Part shown: positions 62,972 to 64,000 of the stretch, piece by piece
How the letters are laid out: every line of letters starts with the position of its first letter
Position numbering within the stretch: position 1 is the stretch's first letter
Assembly: GCA_000818945.1 (NCBI GenBank)
Contig: KN805403.1
Span: 106,145 to 170,144 of the forward strand
Direction of reading: 5' to 3'
Source: Schizochytrium sp. CCTCC M209059
Lineage: Eukaryota; Sar; Bigyra; Thraustochytrida; Thraustochytriidae
DNA length: 64,000 bases
Made by a program: the position numbers and the translations under genes
The notes under the pieces: generated by a model
The model's input: only the letters and a program-made list of their open reading frames with translations
Told to the model about the DNA's origin: nothing
Databases searched by the model: none

Positions 62972-63127
62972 CCGTCGGCTACGCCGCTGGCGCTAATCGT
63001 GGGTCCTTTGACTGGTGCGTTTATGGCCGTCTCCGTGTTTGCCACTAACTTCATCCGTCACCGCCTTCGCGCGGTCAAGATCGAGGCCGGCAAGAACCAC
63101 AAAGTCGCCGTTGTTGCCACTGCCTGA
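62972..63127 (+). other. Second TM/tail segment (52 codons) behind the LRR-TM gene
   Basis: A frame beginning PSATPLALIVGPLTGAF and ending VVATA-stop. It encodes another TM helix and basic tail homologous to the one just upstream. The same arrangement, with the identical length of 156 nt, occurs at 59555-59710, and a related tail occurs inverted at 58179. It is out of frame with the upstream stop, so it is either an alternative terminal exon or a duplication remnant. Confidence 0.55.
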
Positions 63128-63798
63128 GACATCCGGAGACCGGGTCATGATTTCCTCGCATGCATTAGTGACATGGATGAGCTTGAAGAAATTACCATTG
63201 ATTTCAAGCAACCAGGGCAAAAACAAGTTGAAAGTGAAGTTCAATTTCATCTCCAATTGCGAATCCGACACCAACATGTAGTTCAAGTTCTATTTCAAGA
63301 TTTACTTCAGCTTCGGAGTACCAATTCAACCTCGTGCCCAGGATCCTCAACTCGAAGCCACCTAAGAGTAAAGTTCAACTATAGTATACATCTTTAAATG
63401 CAACTCCCTCATCAACATCTATTTGGCCTATCGTTCAAGTTCTAATTCAACTCAACATACACCTCACTCTGCTTCGGAGTTCCGACTCAAGTCACCGTGA
63501 CGACTCGAAGTCTTCTTCTGGGTACTAGGGTAAAACCTTACGGTTCGACATGGTTTCGTAATGTTCAGAAAATTTCTTCAGCAAGTCCACGCGCGAGCAT
63601 CGGAGCGGGACACAGGACAGGCCCGTGCCACGGCGGACTGCACAAAATTTGCAGTAAAGGTTTTGGCCGAGTTTTGGGGGAGCGAGAGTAGTTCAAAGTT
63701 GAGCGTTCGAGGCCCCCGCGGGGCTGCTGCGCTTAAATTTCGACGGGGGGTATTGGCAAAGGGGTATTTAGCGAGTTGGGTATTTGCCTGTTGTTTAT
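63128..63798. other. 3' flank and spacer
   Basis: The first 230 bases repeat the 3' flank seen at 59711-59950, with several TTCAA-rich direct repeats (AGTTCAA, ATTCAA) to about 63450. No gene supported. Confidence 0.5.
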
Positions 63799-63934
63799 AT
63801 GGGGCGTGCACATTTGCATCGTTTTTGGGATGGAAATGCAGTTGTCGCCACTGGCGGACGTCAGCAGCGCCACGCGCTCGTTGAGATGCCCTACGAGGAC
63901 ATCGGCGGCAGCGCAGGAGCGCTGGAGGTGCTCC
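63799..63934 (+). CDS. Possible first exon of a gene running off the window
   Basis: ATG 63799 opens a frame starting MGRAHLHRFWDGNAVVATGG and continuing with LVEMPYEDIGGSAGALEVL. It is followed at 63935 by GTATGT, a good donor, and would otherwise stop after two more codons. Composition is protein-like, but no family is recognised and the downstream part is outside the window. The opposite strand also has an open frame here (63578-63991), which is Arg/Ala-rich. Confidence 0.25.
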
Positions 63935-64000
63935 GTATGTGAGCAAGAACGATTCGCATGAGATTCTCGCGAGGATCATGCCACGGAACACGCAAGCCTT

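Larger units (their letters stand above)
58598..63360. repeat. Segmental duplication of the LRR-TM 3' half (direct copies)
   Basis: 58598-59950 corresponds to about 62179-63360: LRR exons, introns, TM exon, second tail and 3' flank in the same order and orientation. Divergence is substantial in introns and lower in exons. Confidence 0.7.

Overview
This is a nuclear eukaryotic window. Its genes belong to eukaryote-specific machineries: Golgi tethering (COG4), ESCRT-II (VPS36), nonsense-mediated decay (SMG8), ribosome biogenesis (SLX9), tubulin folding (TBCB) and tubulin ligation (TTLL). Most genes are single open frames with few GT-AG introns, packed tightly as divergent and convergent pairs. 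Spacers are GC-rich and carry many micro- and minisatellites. Secreted-protein genes, P4H/ankyrin and LIM fusions and a NACHT receptor in a compact, intron-poor genome suggest a stramenopile, perhaps a thraustochytrid (Labyrinthulomycete). That assignment is inferred from style and cannot be proved from this sequence.

Layout. 1-3.2 kb: an acidic/basic protein ending in ankyrin repeats (+). 3.9-7.35 kb: a 16-exon gene (+) in which 14 internal exons are each exactly 84 nt and each encode one 28-residue ribonuclease-inhibitor/NLRC3-type LRR. 8.3-16.4 kb: SLX9 (-), SMG8 (-), COG4 (+) and a secretory-pathway J-domain membrane protein (-). 17.5-20 kb: prolyl-4-hydroxylase-like dioxygenase with zinc-finger-like and ankyrin segments (+). 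20.3-25.1 kb: an orphan helical protein (-) and a TTL-like ligase (-). 26.1-28.1 kb: a degenerate inositol-5-phosphatase-like domain fused to three LIM domains (+). 28.5-34.2 kb: a JMJD5/KDM8-like JmjC oxygenase, a small one-TM protein and an orphan nuclear-type protein (all -). 34.3-44.1 kb: glutaminyl cyclase (+, 2 exons), a CID-domain RNA-processing protein (-, 2 exons), VPS36 (-), TBCB (+, 2 exons), an orphan secretory 7-TM protein (+) and acetyl-CoA acetyltransferase (-).

46.4-53.1 kb: a 2199-residue STAND receptor (+) with an APH/TCAD9-like kinase fold, a NACHT NTPase and ankyrin repeats. 53.3-56.1 kb: a tryptophan-2,3-dioxygenase-like domain fused to a class-V PLP enzyme resembling kynureninase (-). 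58-63.4 kb: a second, unrelated LRR family. It has one complete LRR-transmembrane gene with seven exact 69-nt LRR exons, a frameshifted 5'-truncated direct copy and an inverted 3' fragment.

Two themes stand out. First, repeat receptors are built and remodelled by duplication of phase-matched exons in two unrelated LRR families, with visible decay (donor loss, frameshifts, tail duplication). Second, the window carries several unusual domain fusions: TDO-PLP enzyme, pseudo-5-phosphatase-LIM, P4H-ankyrin and kinase-NACHT-ankyrin. The LRR genes and the NACHT gene together look like part of a self/non-self or signalling receptor repertoire; that is inference.
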